Notes: a model not told the origin generated them from the letters alone. Shown: positions 1 through 7,290, counted from the first letter of the stretch. The stretch is 10,230 nucleotides of DNA from Planctomycetaceae bacterium (GCA_024642765.1 JAHEAM010000103.1:1-10230); one strand, 5' to 3'. Numbers and translations are program-made.

Positions 1-198
1 TGAAACGAATGGCTTGAAAAAATTCATTTTGATCCGAGGTCGTCAAAGTGTAGTCGTGCCAACGCGCTGGCAGGCTTTCAATTTGAGACTGACGTGAGCG
101 ACGAATTTTCATACAATAACCGAGTCTGGCCAGCCTCAAGTTCCCCCATTCAAAAACCAGAACTCCTGTTGCTTTCGTCTTTTTTAGATTGTCATATT
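1..198. other. Left-edge region, no gene supported
   Basis: I see no supportable gene here. The propeller frame stays open from a GTG at 94, but that 35-residue extension is not signal-peptide-like and is better read as untranslated leader. A T-rich stretch lies just before the ATG at 199, with no Shine-Dalgarno sequence. A TACAAT box at 112-117 resembles a -10 element, but the nearest TTGAGA (83-88) is 23 nt away, too far for a standard sigma-70 pair. Confidence 0.4.
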
Positions 199-1530
199 AT
201 GAATCAGCTTCAACGCATTTCCGCCAGCCTTTTGTTTTTTGGGATGGCGATTCTTGAGCCTCTTGTCGCTCAAGAATTTCACGATTGGCCGGAGTGGCGT
301 GGGCGGGGTCGCGACGGTACATGGAACGAATCGGGCCTTGTCGAGACGTTTGACGCGGCAAGCCTGGAAACGTTGTGGCGACAACCAATTTCTTCAGGGT
401 ACAGTGGACCAACCGTTGCCAATGGTTTGGTCTATGTCATGGATCGTGTTGCAAAAGGTGAAAACCAAACCGAACGCGTTCTGTGTTTCAACGCAGAAAC
501 TGGTGAGCCCAAATGGCAACATGAATACGATGCCGTTTATGCCGTCGGTTATGTCGCGGGACCGAGAGCTTCGGTAACCATCGTTGATGGCCGCGCGTAC
601 TCCATCGGAACGATGGGCCACGCGCATTGCTTCGATGCGACAACTGGCGACGTGATCTGGGCCAAGGACCTGAATAAGGACTACAAAATCTCCGAATCGA
701 AACGCATGCCAATCTGGGGCATCGCGTCTTCGCCATTGATATACGAGAACACAGTGATTTTGCAAATTGGCGGAGCCGAAGGTGCCTGCATCGTAGGAAT
801 TGAAAAAGATTCTGGTGCCGAAATCTGGCGTGCTCTCGACGATCGCGCACAGTACTCTAGCCCCGTGCTTTGCAAACAAAACGCTAACGATGTAGTGGTT
901 TGCTGGACAGGCGACAGCGTCGCTGGAATTGATCCGAAGTCAGGAAAGGTCTTTTGGCGATACGAATTCACACCTCGGAACATGCCGATTGGAATTGCAA
1001 CTCCACTGATCCGTGACAACCAGATCTTCGTAACTTCGTTTTATGACGGCTCGTTGATGTTGCGGATGAACTCGGACGCCATGACTGTGTCATTGGTTTG
1101 GCAAGCGATTGGCGAAAACGAGCGTATGACCAAGGCCTTGCATTCGATTATCAGTACCCCGGTTTGGATTGGCGACCACATTTACGGCGTGGATAGCTAC
1201 GGCGAGTTCCGTTGCTTGAAGGCAAGTAACGGCAGCCGTGTTTGGGAAGACGACTCGGCAGTGCCACGCTCGCGTTGGGGCACGGTCCATTTCGTTCAAC
1301 ACGGACAACAGACTTGGATGTTCAACGAACGCGGCGAATTATTGTTGGGCGAGCTTTCGGCTGCAGGTTTTAAGGAAATCAGTCGGGCAAAATTGATTGA
1401 GCCGACGACTGATCAACTTCGCGAACGAAACGGCGTGTGCTGGTCGCATCCGGCCTACGCAAACCGTTGCGTTTTCCTGCGCAACGACAAAGAAATCTTG
1501 TGCGTCAGTCTGGCCGAACGGGATGAATAA
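199..1530 (+). CDS. Secreted PQQ-like beta-propeller repeat protein
   Basis: This is a 443-residue exported protein of the PQQ-like/BamB-like beta-propeller superfamily. I start it at the ATG at 199 because a signal peptide begins exactly there (MNQLQRISASLLFFG, hydrophobic to about residue 25, likely cut near LVA/QEF). A longer frame from the GTG at 94 would bury it. The mature N-terminus has the DWPEWRG...RDG motif typical of planctomycete propeller proteins. At least five blade motifs of the form (D/N)xx(T/S)GxxxW end at Trp106, Trp154, Trp210, Trp253 and Trp349. The family includes BamB, PQQ dehydrogenases and many uncharacterised secreted proteins. No separate catalytic domain or haem motif is visible, so a binding or scaffold role is likelier than quinoprotein dehydrogenase activity, but this is inference. 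It converges on the DUF3224 gene and shares no operon with it. Confidence 0.88.
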   Translation: MNQLQRISASLLFFGMAILEPLVAQEFHDWPEWRGRGRDGTWNESGLVETFDAASLETLWRQPISSGYSGPTVANGLVYVMDRVAKGENQTERVLCFNAETGEPKWQHEYDAVYAVGYVAGPRASVTIVDGRAYSIGTMGHAHCFDATTGDVIWAKDLNKDYKISESKRMPIWGIASSPLIYENTVILQIGGAEGACIVGIEKDSGAEIWRALDDRAQYSSPVLCKQNANDVVVCWTGDSVAGIDPKSGKVFWRYEFTPRNMPIGIATPLIRDNQIFVTSFYDGSLMLRMNSDAMTVSLVWQAIGENERMTKALHSIISTPVWIGDHIYGVDSYGEFRCLKASNGSRVWEDDSAVPRSRWGTVHFVQHGQQTWMFNERGELLLGELSAAGFKEISRAKLIEPTTDQLRERNGVCWSHPAYANRCVFLRNDKEILCVSLAERDE

Positions 1531-1537
1531 TGTGAGT

Positions 1538-1578
1538 CGATGAGATAGGTTGGAATTGCTAACCTATTCAACTCGTCG
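1538..1578. terminator. Long inverted repeat between convergent genes, likely bidirectional terminator
   Basis: A two-part stem is visible: CGATGAG (1538-1544) pairs with CTCGTCG (1572-1578) with one G-T wobble, and ATAGGTT (1545-1551) pairs perfectly with AACCTAT (1561-1567). A 9-nt loop separates the arms and a 4-nt bulge (1568-1571) interrupts the right side. It begins 8 nt after the propeller stop codon and lies 43 nt beyond the stop of the opposing DUF3224 gene. Neither side has a long T tract, so it is not a textbook intrinsic terminator. The position between convergent genes makes termination or mRNA 3'-end protection the most likely role. Confidence 0.6.
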
Positions 1579-1620
1579 CATTTAGAAGTCGGTCAGTCAA
1601 CCCTAAGTTAGGCGATTTAA

Positions 1621-2028
1621 CTATCGCGTCTCGTGTTGCTCCGGGTTGAAGTCATAGTGAAATTTGTAAAAGTGTTTTCGATCCTTGACATCAATGGTCA
1701 TCTTCCCTGTGATTCCCTTTAGTTCATTGCTGCCACTATCAGGTACAACGAAAATTTCTAGACGTTGGATACCGCGATCCATTACGCCTTGGTGGTTTAT
1801 TAAAAATGAGCCCTTCTTTCCATCCAACGTTCCGTCAATTCGTTCCATCGCGACGTAGACTGCAGATCCCTTGAAATCGCCCAAACCTGTTAGCATTCGA
1901 CCTTTCCCAGCTGCCTCCAACGGTCCACGATAGGCTTTATCCAATTTCATCATCCCCAGGGTCGGAGCATCGCTATCTTCGGGGATAATTTTCGCGTTAA
2001 ATCCACCCTTTGCAATTTGCTTTGGCAC
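1621..2028 (-). CDS. DUF3224 family protein
   Basis: This 135-residue protein has no signal peptide and matches the pattern I recall for DUF3224. The signature is the run GSAVYVAMERIDGTLDG (54-70), then KKGSFLINHQG (71-81), VVPDSGSNELKGITGKM (94-110) and a C-terminal strand KHFYKFHYDF (118-127). The family is a small single-domain beta-barrel, probably lipocalin- or allene-oxide-cyclase-like, with no established function. The start is a GTG only two codons after an in-frame TAA. The next candidates (the Met pair at 26-27) would remove the first strand, so GTG is preferred, although no good Shine-Dalgarno sequence precedes it. It converges with the propeller gene and diverges from the SBP56 gene, so it is probably transcribed alone. 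Confidence 0.82.
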   Translation of the reverse strand: MPKQIAKGGFNAKIIPEDSDAPTLGMMKLDKAYRGPLEAAGKGRMLTGLGDFKGSAVYVAMERIDGTLDGKKGSFLINHQGVMDRGIQRLEIFVVPDSGSNELKGITGKMTIDVKDRKHFYKFHYDFNPEQHETR

Positions 2029-2178
2029 GTCAATTTATTCTTATGATGATTTGAATTGAGAGCAACCAGTCGAGCCAACGAGTATATCGAATTCGTAGGC
2101 TAAAATTCTTGTGCAAAATCCGTTAGACTGGTATTGATATTTCAGTTCCGAAGAATTTTCATTTCAAGGGCAGTGACA
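2029..2178. promoter_or_regulatory. Divergent intergenic region between DUF3224 and SBP56 genes
   Basis: These 150 nt separate two divergently transcribed genes and must hold promoters for both. The stretch is AT-rich. I could not find a convincing -35/-10 pair in either direction: TTGTGC (2109-2114) lies 17 nt before TATTGA, but each matches the consensus at only about half its positions. An 8-bp palindrome, CGAATTCG, is also present but is too short to call an operator. Confidence 0.4.
2166..2170 (+). promoter_or_regulatory. Ribosome binding site of the SBP56 gene
   Basis: AAGGG ends 8 nt before the ATG at 2179. It decides the start: the frame is also open from a TTG at 2134, but the ATG has this binding site and immediately yields a Tat signal peptide. 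Confidence 0.65.
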
Positions 2179-3669
2179 ATGAAAAAGCACGATCACGAGA
2201 GTCGACGGATTTTTGTAAAAGCGAGTTCAGCAACAGTGGCTTTGGGAATAATTGCTCCGAGCGTGTTGCGAGGCGCGGCGCTCGTTAGACGACAGGACGA
2301 ACAAGACGAAGCGCAGGACGAAAGCACTTGTTGCGATCGCTCGTATGCTACCGTTGAAGACGCCATCAAATCACCGCCCGAAACAGTTGCTTACGTGCCT
2401 GCAATCTACTCTGGCACCGAAATCAATAAACCCGATTACTTGGCGACGATAGACCTTGATGAAAACTCAGCCACTTTCGGAAAAATCATTCATCGATTGG
2501 AGATGCCAAACATTGGCGATGAACTGCATCACTTCGGCTGGAACGCGTGTAGCAGTTGCCATGGTGAGGAAGGCAAGAGTCGCCGCTTCATGGTGTTGCC
2601 TGGTCTAAAATCCAGCCGAATTCACATTGTCGACACTTACGATGAACGCAATCCCAAGATTCACAAAGTCATCGAGGGCGAAGAAGTCAAAAAGAAAACG
2701 GGCCTGTCCACACCGCATACCGTTCATTGCCTAGCATCTGGCGAAATTATGATTTCGATGCTCGGTGACGCAGATGGAAATGCTCCTGGCGGATTCATTT
2801 TGCTCGACGAAGAGTTTGAGATCAAAGGCCATTGGTCGAACAACACCCAAGGCATGAACTTCAATTATGACTATTGGTACCAGCCTCGCCACAATGTGAT
2901 GGTGAGCAGCGAGTGGGCAAGTCCCAAGACTGTAGCTGGAGGCTTCAAACCCGAAGAAGTCGCTGCCGGCAAATATGGTCGACACATTCATTTTTGGGAT
3001 TGGAATGAACGCAAGATCAATCAGTCCATCGACCTTGGCGAAGAGGGCATGATTCCATTGGAAGTTCGCTTCCACCACAACCCCGACAGCACGCATGGAT
3101 TCGTGGGGGCTGCCCTTAGCAGCACAATGTGGCATTACTTTAAGGGCGAGAAGGAATGGGAAGCGGAAAAAGTCATCTCGGTTGAACCCATCGAGGTCGA
3201 TGGGTGGCCGTTTCCTGTTCCGGGTTTGATCACTGATCTTGTGTTATCTCTCAACGATCGCTTCTTGTATTTTTCGAACTGGCTGCACGGCGATTTGCGG
3301 CAATACGATGTGAGTGATCCGTCGAACCCTAAACTTACGGGCCAAATATGGTTGGGAGGCGTGACGGGACGGGAGTGTAGGCTCAAGGGCAAGAAACTAG
3401 GCGGCGGCCCGCAGATGTTGCAATTGAGCCTCGACGGCAAACGTTTGTATGTTACGAATTCCCTGTACAGTCCCTGGGACAATCAGTTCTATCCCAACAT
3501 GAAATCCGAAGGTTCCTACCTAGCATTGATAGATTGCGACAATGAAAACGGCGGAATGAAACTTAATGCAGACTTCCTCGTCGATTTCGGCGCAGAACCA
3601 AACGGCCCAGCTCGCGCCCACGAAATTCGTTTCCCAACGGGGGATTCCACTTCGGATATTTGGGTGTAA
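2179..3669 (+). CDS. mtoX: Tat-exported selenium-binding protein SBP56 / methanethiol oxidase homologue
   Basis: This 496-residue protein aligns by eye over its whole length with human SELENBP1: conserved PDYLATIDLD, GWNACSSC (121-128 region), SSRIHIVDTYDERNPKIHKVIE, WYQPRHNVM, the FSNWLHGDLRQYD segment, GGPQMLQLSLDGKRLYVTNSLYS, and a C-terminus ending SDIWV where the human protein ends SDIWI. Bacterial SBP56 proteins include MtoX, the copper-dependent methanethiol oxidase that turns methanethiol into formaldehyde, sulfide and hydrogen peroxide. The Cys124-Ser-Ser-Cys127 motif corresponds to the selenium-binding cysteine site. His residues in ELHH, PHTVHC and RFHHNPD are candidate metal ligands. 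The N-terminus is a Tat signal (SRRIFVK at 8-14, then a hydrophobic stretch), so the enzyme is probably exported folded. An acidic QDE-rich linker (39-48) and a Cys51-Cys52 pair follow. The usual neighbours (SCO1/senC-like and mauG-like genes) are absent. The family is certain; methanethiol as substrate is inferred. Confidence 0.92.
   Translation: MKKHDHESRRIFVKASSATVALGIIAPSVLRGAALVRRQDEQDEAQDESTCCDRSYATVEDAIKSPPETVAYVPAIYSGTEINKPDYLATIDLDENSATFGKIIHRLEMPNIGDELHHFGWNACSSCHGEEGKSRRFMVLPGLKSSRIHIVDTYDERNPKIHKVIEGEEVKKKTGLSTPHTVHCLASGEIMISMLGDADGNAPGGFILLDEEFEIKGHWSNNTQGMNFNYDYWYQPRHNVMVSSEWASPKTVAGGFKPEEVAAGKYGRHIHFWDWNERKINQSIDLGEEGMIPLEVRFHHNPDSTHGFVGAALSSTMWHYFKGEKEWEAEKVISVEPIEVDGWPFPVPGLITDLVLSLNDRFLYFSNWLHGDLRQYDVSDPSNPKLTGQIWLGGVTGRECRLKGKKLGGGPQMLQLSLDGKRLYVTNSLYSPWDNQFYPNMKSEGSYLALIDCDNENGGMKLNADFLVDFGAEPNGPARAHEIRFPTGDSTSDIWV
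2293..2322 (+). repeat. Short degenerate tandem repeat encoding QDE units
   Basis: The 9-mer CAGGACGAA occurs at 2293-2301 and again at 2314-2322, with a one-base variant CAAGACGAA at 2302-2310 and a 3-nt insert (GCG) before the last copy. It encodes QDE-QDE-A-QDE just after the Tat signal, an acidic, probably disordered linker before the propeller domain. Confidence 0.6.
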
Positions 3670-3774
3670 TTGTTTCAACACAGGCTTAACGCGGCTTTAC
3701 TGACGATTCGGGTGTGAATTCAAACTACCAAATTGTTTATCCAAAATTATTGCAAATCCAACAGAGCGAACAAA
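3670..3774 (+). other. Intergenic gap between SBP56 and S46 peptidase genes
   Basis: These 105 nt contain no gene, no strong hairpin and no convincing promoter pair. An 8-bp palindrome TGAATTCA is present. The gap is long enough for its own promoter, so co-transcription of the two genes is possible but not shown. Only a weak AGAG lies before the peptidase ATG. Confidence 0.35.
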
Positions 3775-5940
3775 ATGAAACATATTCTTGGAGCGAAAGC
3801 ACTACGAAAGGTCATTGCGGGAGCCCTAGTCCTGTTCTCGGCGATTGCCGTGGCTGACGAAGGCATGTTCCCGATTTCCGACATCGGCAGTTTGGACCTG
3901 AAGAAAATTGGATTGGATCTGACTGCCGAGCAGATTTTTAATCCGAACGAAGTCTGTTTGGTGGACGGCATCTGTCGCGTGAATGGTTGTACGGGCAGTT
4001 TCGTTTCCTCCAAGGGATTGATTATCACCAATCATCACTGTGCCTTCGCAGCGATCCAAGCAGCGAGTACACCGGAGCACGATTATTTGAATAATGGTTT
4101 TAGCGCCAGTTCCAACATTGAAGAAATTCCGGCGCCTGGTTATACGGTCCGCATCACAGAAGGCTACGAAGACGTCTCGACGAAAGTCCTGAGCGTTGTC
4201 AAACCAGGCATGACGTTTTCGGAACGTACCAAGGCAATCGAGAAACAGCAAAAGCAGTTGGAAAAAGATGCTGAGGCAGCCAATGTTGGCATGCGTGCCG
4301 AGGTTGCCGAGATGTTTACGGGCGAACGATACGTCTTGTTTTTGTATACTTACATCAAGGACGTGCGTTTGGTTTTTGCACCGCCCGCATCGGTTGGAAA
4401 TTTTGGTGGCGAAGTCGACAATTGGGAATGGCCACGCCACACCGGAGATTTCTCTTTCATGCGTGCCTATGTCGCTCCAGATGGATCGAGTGCCGACTAC
4501 GCGAAAAATAATGTTCCTTACCAGCCAAAACGTGTTATCAAAGTCGCCGCTGAGGGAGTGAACGAGAATGATTTCGTGATGTTGCTGGGATACCCTGGCC
4601 GCACCGTTCGCCACAACACCGCTTCGTTTTTGCAATACGAAGAAAACGTACGCTTGCCATTTGTCGTGGATTTGTACGGTTGGGAAATTGCGACGATGGA
4701 AGCGGCTGGCAAAGATGACCGAGGCGTGGCCCTGAAACTCTCATCGCGAATCAAGTCATTGGCCAATGTCGAAAAACGTTCGCGAGGACAGCTAAAAGGA
4801 TTGAATCGAATCGGCTTTGTCAATAAACGACGAGTGGACGAAGAGGTATTGCAGACGTTTATCGATTCTGATCCTGCGCGAAAGGCGCGGGCAGGAAACC
4901 TCTTGAGCGATATAGATGCCGTCTATGCAGAAATAACTGCCAACGCACCCTTGGAAATGAACCTTTCGAATCTACCTTCGGCCTGTCAGACATTAAGTTT
5001 TGCATTCACAGTGATCGATGCGGCACATGAGAGAGCCAAGGAAGATATCGAACGCGAAAGTCAGTACACCGATCGAAACTACCCTTTGACCCGTCAACGC
5101 TTGCAATTGGCACTGAACGATTTCCACTTGGAAACCGACCAACTCATGTTGGCCGAAATGTTGCGACGTCTAGAGGCAGCGGGCGCTACAAAGTTGTTGC
5201 CTACGGTTGCAGGGGAGCTGCTCGGCGGTTCAGAAACCGAACGCCAACAACGGGCCACTAAGTTGATAAATAACTCGAAAATGCACAATGCTGAGTTTGC
5301 GATGAAGTGCTTCGATATGACCCCTGAACAGCTAGTTTCGACAAAGGACCCTGCACTCGTTTTGATGAGCGAATTGTATCCGGTCTATTTGGCCCAACGC
5401 GAAAAAAACAAAGAACGAGAGGGAAAGTTGAGTCAATTGTACGGTTTACTGATCTCTGAAAAACGAGAATTCTTGAAAACCGCTTTTGTGCCAGATGCGA
5501 ACGGTACGTTGAGGATGACCTACGGTCGAGTTGAGTCGTACTCGCCGGAGGACGCAGTAATCAAAACGCCAATCACGACGCTGAAAGGGATGCTCGATAA
5601 GGTAACGGGAATTGACCCCTTCATTGCACCGCCGCGAATTGGCGAATTGTATAGAGCACAAGACTTCGGACGTTACGTGAATCCGAAACTGAACGATGTA
5701 CCGGTAGCCATTTTGTACAGCACCGATTCAACGGGCGGCAATTCGGGTAGCCCGATCTTGAATAGTCGAGGCGAATTGGTTGGCGTGAATTTCGATCGAG
5801 CGTTCGAGGCGACAATCAATGATTTCGCGTGGAATCATGCTTACAGTCGCAGTATCGGTGTTGATATTCGATACGTGTTATGGATCTCCGACAAAGTCTA
5901 CGGCGCCAAACACTTGATTTCAGAAATGGGAATTGAATAG
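3775..5940 (+). CDS. S46 family dipeptidyl peptidase (DPP7/DPP11-like), secreted
   Basis: This 721-residue protein has the normal length of S46 serine exopeptidases, which release dipeptides from the N-terminus of peptides in the periplasm. I start at the ATG at 3775 because it gives a clear signal peptide (ALRKVIAGALVLFSAIAVA, cut before DEG); a TTG at 3733 only adds an unconvincing prefix. The catalytic triad is visible: His88 in TNHHC (85-89), Asp225 in the PRHTGDFSFMR segment and Ser657 in GGNSGSP (654-660). The family hallmark GCTG and the region around EHDYLNNGF follow the usual order. The alpha-helical lid of the family lies roughly at residues 280-560. Arg675, 18 residues after the nucleophile, is where DPP11 has Arg and DPP7 has Gly, which predicts cleavage after Asp or Glu. 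The role is probably amino-acid scavenging from protein. No Shine-Dalgarno sequence is evident. Confidence 0.93.
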   Translation: MKHILGAKALRKVIAGALVLFSAIAVADEGMFPISDIGSLDLKKIGLDLTAEQIFNPNEVCLVDGICRVNGCTGSFVSSKGLIITNHHCAFAAIQAASTPEHDYLNNGFSASSNIEEIPAPGYTVRITEGYEDVSTKVLSVVKPGMTFSERTKAIEKQQKQLEKDAEAANVGMRAEVAEMFTGERYVLFLYTYIKDVRLVFAPPASVGNFGGEVDNWEWPRHTGDFSFMRAYVAPDGSSADYAKNNVPYQPKRVIKVAAEGVNENDFVMLLGYPGRTVRHNTASFLQYEENVRLPFVVDLYGWEIATMEAAGKDDRGVALKLSSRIKSLANVEKRSRGQLKGLNRIGFVNKRRVDEEVLQTFIDSDPARKARAGNLLSDIDAVYAEITANAPLEMNLSNLPSACQTLSFAFTVIDAAHERAKEDIERESQYTDRNYPLTRQRLQLALNDFHLETDQLMLAEMLRRLEAAGATKLLPTVAGELLGGSETERQQRATKLINNSKMHNAEFAMKCFDMTPEQLVSTKDPALVLMSELYPVYLAQREKNKEREGKLSQLYGLLISEKREFLKTAFVPDANGTLRMTYGRVESYSPEDAVIKTPITTLKGMLDKVTGIDPFIAPPRIGELYRAQDFGRYVNPKLNDVPVAILYSTDSTGGNSGSPILNSRGELVGVNFDRAFEATINDFAWNHAYSRSIGVDIRYVLWISDKVYGAKHLISEMGIE

Positions 5941-6174
5941 CCCAACGACACAAATCGGCCCGTTTGCCGCATTTCGGCTGCTAGTTATCTGAAATCCTGG
6001 GTTTTTGATTGGGGTAATTTGCGCAAATCAAAGTTGTGAATTGCCTATGAAGAGCGTACAGGTAAGTGGCTTTGGAGCACTGGGCCTACGTCTTTTGCGT
6101 AAATTTTGATTCCACAAGAATGCGGTTTTCTTCTGGAAATTGCATCCCGCCGCGTGAACTAGAGACAATAGGCC
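5941..6174. other. Convergent intergenic region without a gene
   Basis: This 234-nt gap lies between the stop codons of the peptidase gene and the oxidoreductase gene. I see no supportable gene in it. A 20-codon frame at 6047-6109 has no ribosome binding site. The only notable structure is the inverted repeat at 6004-6032, listed separately. Confidence 0.5.
6004..6032. terminator. Inverted repeat with nested 12-bp palindrome, possible terminator
   Basis: TTTGATT (6004-6010) is matched by AATCAAA (6026-6032). Inside and overlapping it is a perfect 12-bp palindrome, ATTTGCGCAAAT (6017-6028). The two foldings compete. The stem is AT-rich and has no T tract after it, so terminator function is only suggested by its place between convergent genes. 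A protein-binding palindrome is the alternative. Confidence 0.3.
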
Positions 6175-7290
6175 TTAAGCGGCTTTACGAGTCTGCGACA
6201 GAGGGCTCATGATTGCATCAGGAATTGGCCTGTCGCTGGCGACGTCGGATGGAGTGGCCAACGGTCCCGTCATGTTTCGATCGTTTCGCGCCCAGTTATG
6301 ATCGGCGATTTGCTCAAGGACTTTCTCGACGAGTTCGACGTTACGGGCTCCTTGATCGGCAGTAACGGTTGGCGAACGCCCCTCTGAAATCGCAGCCAAC
6401 CAATCCTGATGCTCGGCTTCGATTGCATTTTGGGGCGTAACCTTAATGGTTGTTTGCGGAAGGATATCAGTAAACAGGTTCTCGCGGACATAGGCTTGCT
6501 GCGTGGCATTGAGCTCGAGCACGTCAACCTCGCGCTGTTGGATCCAAGCCGGCAGTTGCACAACTGAAACAGTATGCGTCGCCAAATCAACGGCAGCGAA
6601 TCCCTGCGTACCAAAGATTCGCAAGGTCCGTTCATTCTTGAAACTGCAACGTGAGGCCCGTAAGTTCGCTACGCCACCGCAACCAAATTCGATCCGCGCT
6701 TCAGCAATGTCCTCATTGTGCCCAAGCACGCAAACGCCGGTGGCATACACTTGCATTGCCGGTGAGTCGAACAGAAATTGCGCGAGATCAATGTCGTGGA
6801 TCATCAAATCGTGAACGACGCCAATATCAGTGGAGCGAAACGTAAATCCACTGGCACGCGTTGCCTCGATATACCGTGGTTTGCCAACGTGTCGAATTGC
6901 TTCATGAATTGCTGAATTGAAACGCTCGACATGTCCAACTTGGACACAAACTTCCTTTTGTGCGGCGCGTTCTGCGATCTCACGTGCATCCGCCGCACAA
7001 ACTGTGACCGGCTTCTCAATCAAAAGATGTTTACCCGCATCCAACAAATCGAAAGCGATCGCTGCGTGCGACGCAGATGGCGTTGCGATCACGGCTGCAT
7101 CGATTTCATCTATAACTTTTTGGTAATCGCTGACAGCGCGAACATCGAGTTCCGCAATTGCCTGTTGCTGGATCAAGGGTTGCGGATCGCAAACGGCAAC
7201 GAGGCGCGCGTTTCGGTTGTTCTTGAGCAGTCTCGAATGGATTCGTCCAAGATGTCCACCACCAATAACAGCGACTCGCAAGCGTTTCAT
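6175..7290 (-). CDS. Gfo/Idh/MocA family NAD(P)-dependent oxidoreductase of the lipid A cluster
   Basis: This 371-residue protein has a Rossmann N-terminus (VAVIGGGHLGRIH, 6-18), the family EKP motif at 92-94 whose lysine is catalytic, and an IHDID motif (164-168) with the conserved active-site His165, followed by the mixed alpha/beta substrate domain. The last 35 or so residues look like a poorly conserved tail. The family oxidises or reduces sugar hydroxyls, often on nucleotide sugars. It is last in the apparent ompH-lpxC-lpxA operon, 52 nt after lpxA. In Acidithiobacillus ferrooxidans a relative, GnnA, is encoded between lpxA and lpxB and oxidises the 3-OH of UDP-GlcNAc so that GnnB can aminate it. 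The same reaction is plausible here but not shown, since no aminotransferase gene is in the window. The ATG has AAGGGG upstream, unusually close (2-4 nt). Confidence 0.85.
   Translation of the reverse strand: MKRLRVAVIGGGHLGRIHSRLLKNNRNARLVAVCDPQPLIQQQAIAELDVRAVSDYQKVIDEIDAAVIATPSASHAAIAFDLLDAGKHLLIEKPVTVCAADAREIAERAAQKEVCVQVGHVERFNSAIHEAIRHVGKPRYIEATRASGFTFRSTDIGVVHDLMIHDIDLAQFLFDSPAMQVYATGVCVLGHNEDIAEARIEFGCGGVANLRASRCSFKNERTLRIFGTQGFAAVDLATHTVSVVQLPAWIQQREVDVLELNATQQAYVRENLFTDILPQTTIKVTPQNAIEAEHQDWLAAISEGRSPTVTADQGARNVELVEKVLEQIADHNWARNDRNMTGPLATPSDVASDRPIPDAIMSPLSQTRKAA

Noticed and set aside
83..117. TTGAGA and TACAAT as a promoter for the propeller gene
   Set aside because: Both hexamers are good, but the spacer is 23 nt, outside the usual 16-18 nt.
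94..198. N-terminal extension of the propeller protein from a GTG
   Set aside because: It would place 35 ordinary residues before a clear signal peptide that starts exactly at the ATG at 199.
394..879. 161-codon open frame on the minus strand
   Set aside because: Antisense to the propeller gene within its blade repeats; no recognisable domain.
2115..2126. 12-mer AAAATCCGTTAG repeated at 7335-7346
   Set aside because: Several shared 12-mers are expected by chance in a window of this size, and the two sites have unrelated contexts (an upstream region and a gene end).
2134..2178. TTG start giving 15 extra residues to the SBP56 protein
   Set aside because: The ATG at 2179 has AAGGG 8 nt upstream and begins a proper Tat signal.
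2731..3135. 134-codon open frame on the minus strand
   Set aside because: Antisense to a strongly conserved part of the SBP56 gene.
3733..3774. TTG start giving 14 extra residues to the S46 peptidase
   Set aside because: The extension is not conserved-looking, and the signal peptide starts at the ATG at 3775.
3826..4635. 269-codon open frame on the minus strand
   Set aside because: It lies wholly antisense to the S46 peptidase gene, whose motifs are unambiguous, and its translation shows no recognisable domain.
4873..4895. GC-rich hairpin inside the S46 gene (CCTGCGCG paired with CGCG and CAGG)
   Set aside because: It is inside a coding region encoding a normal Ala/Arg-rich helix, with no sign of function as RNA.
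6047..6109. 20-codon frame in the convergent gap (MKSVQVSGFGALGLRLLRKF)
   Set aside because: There is no ribosome binding site, and a frame this short is expected by chance.
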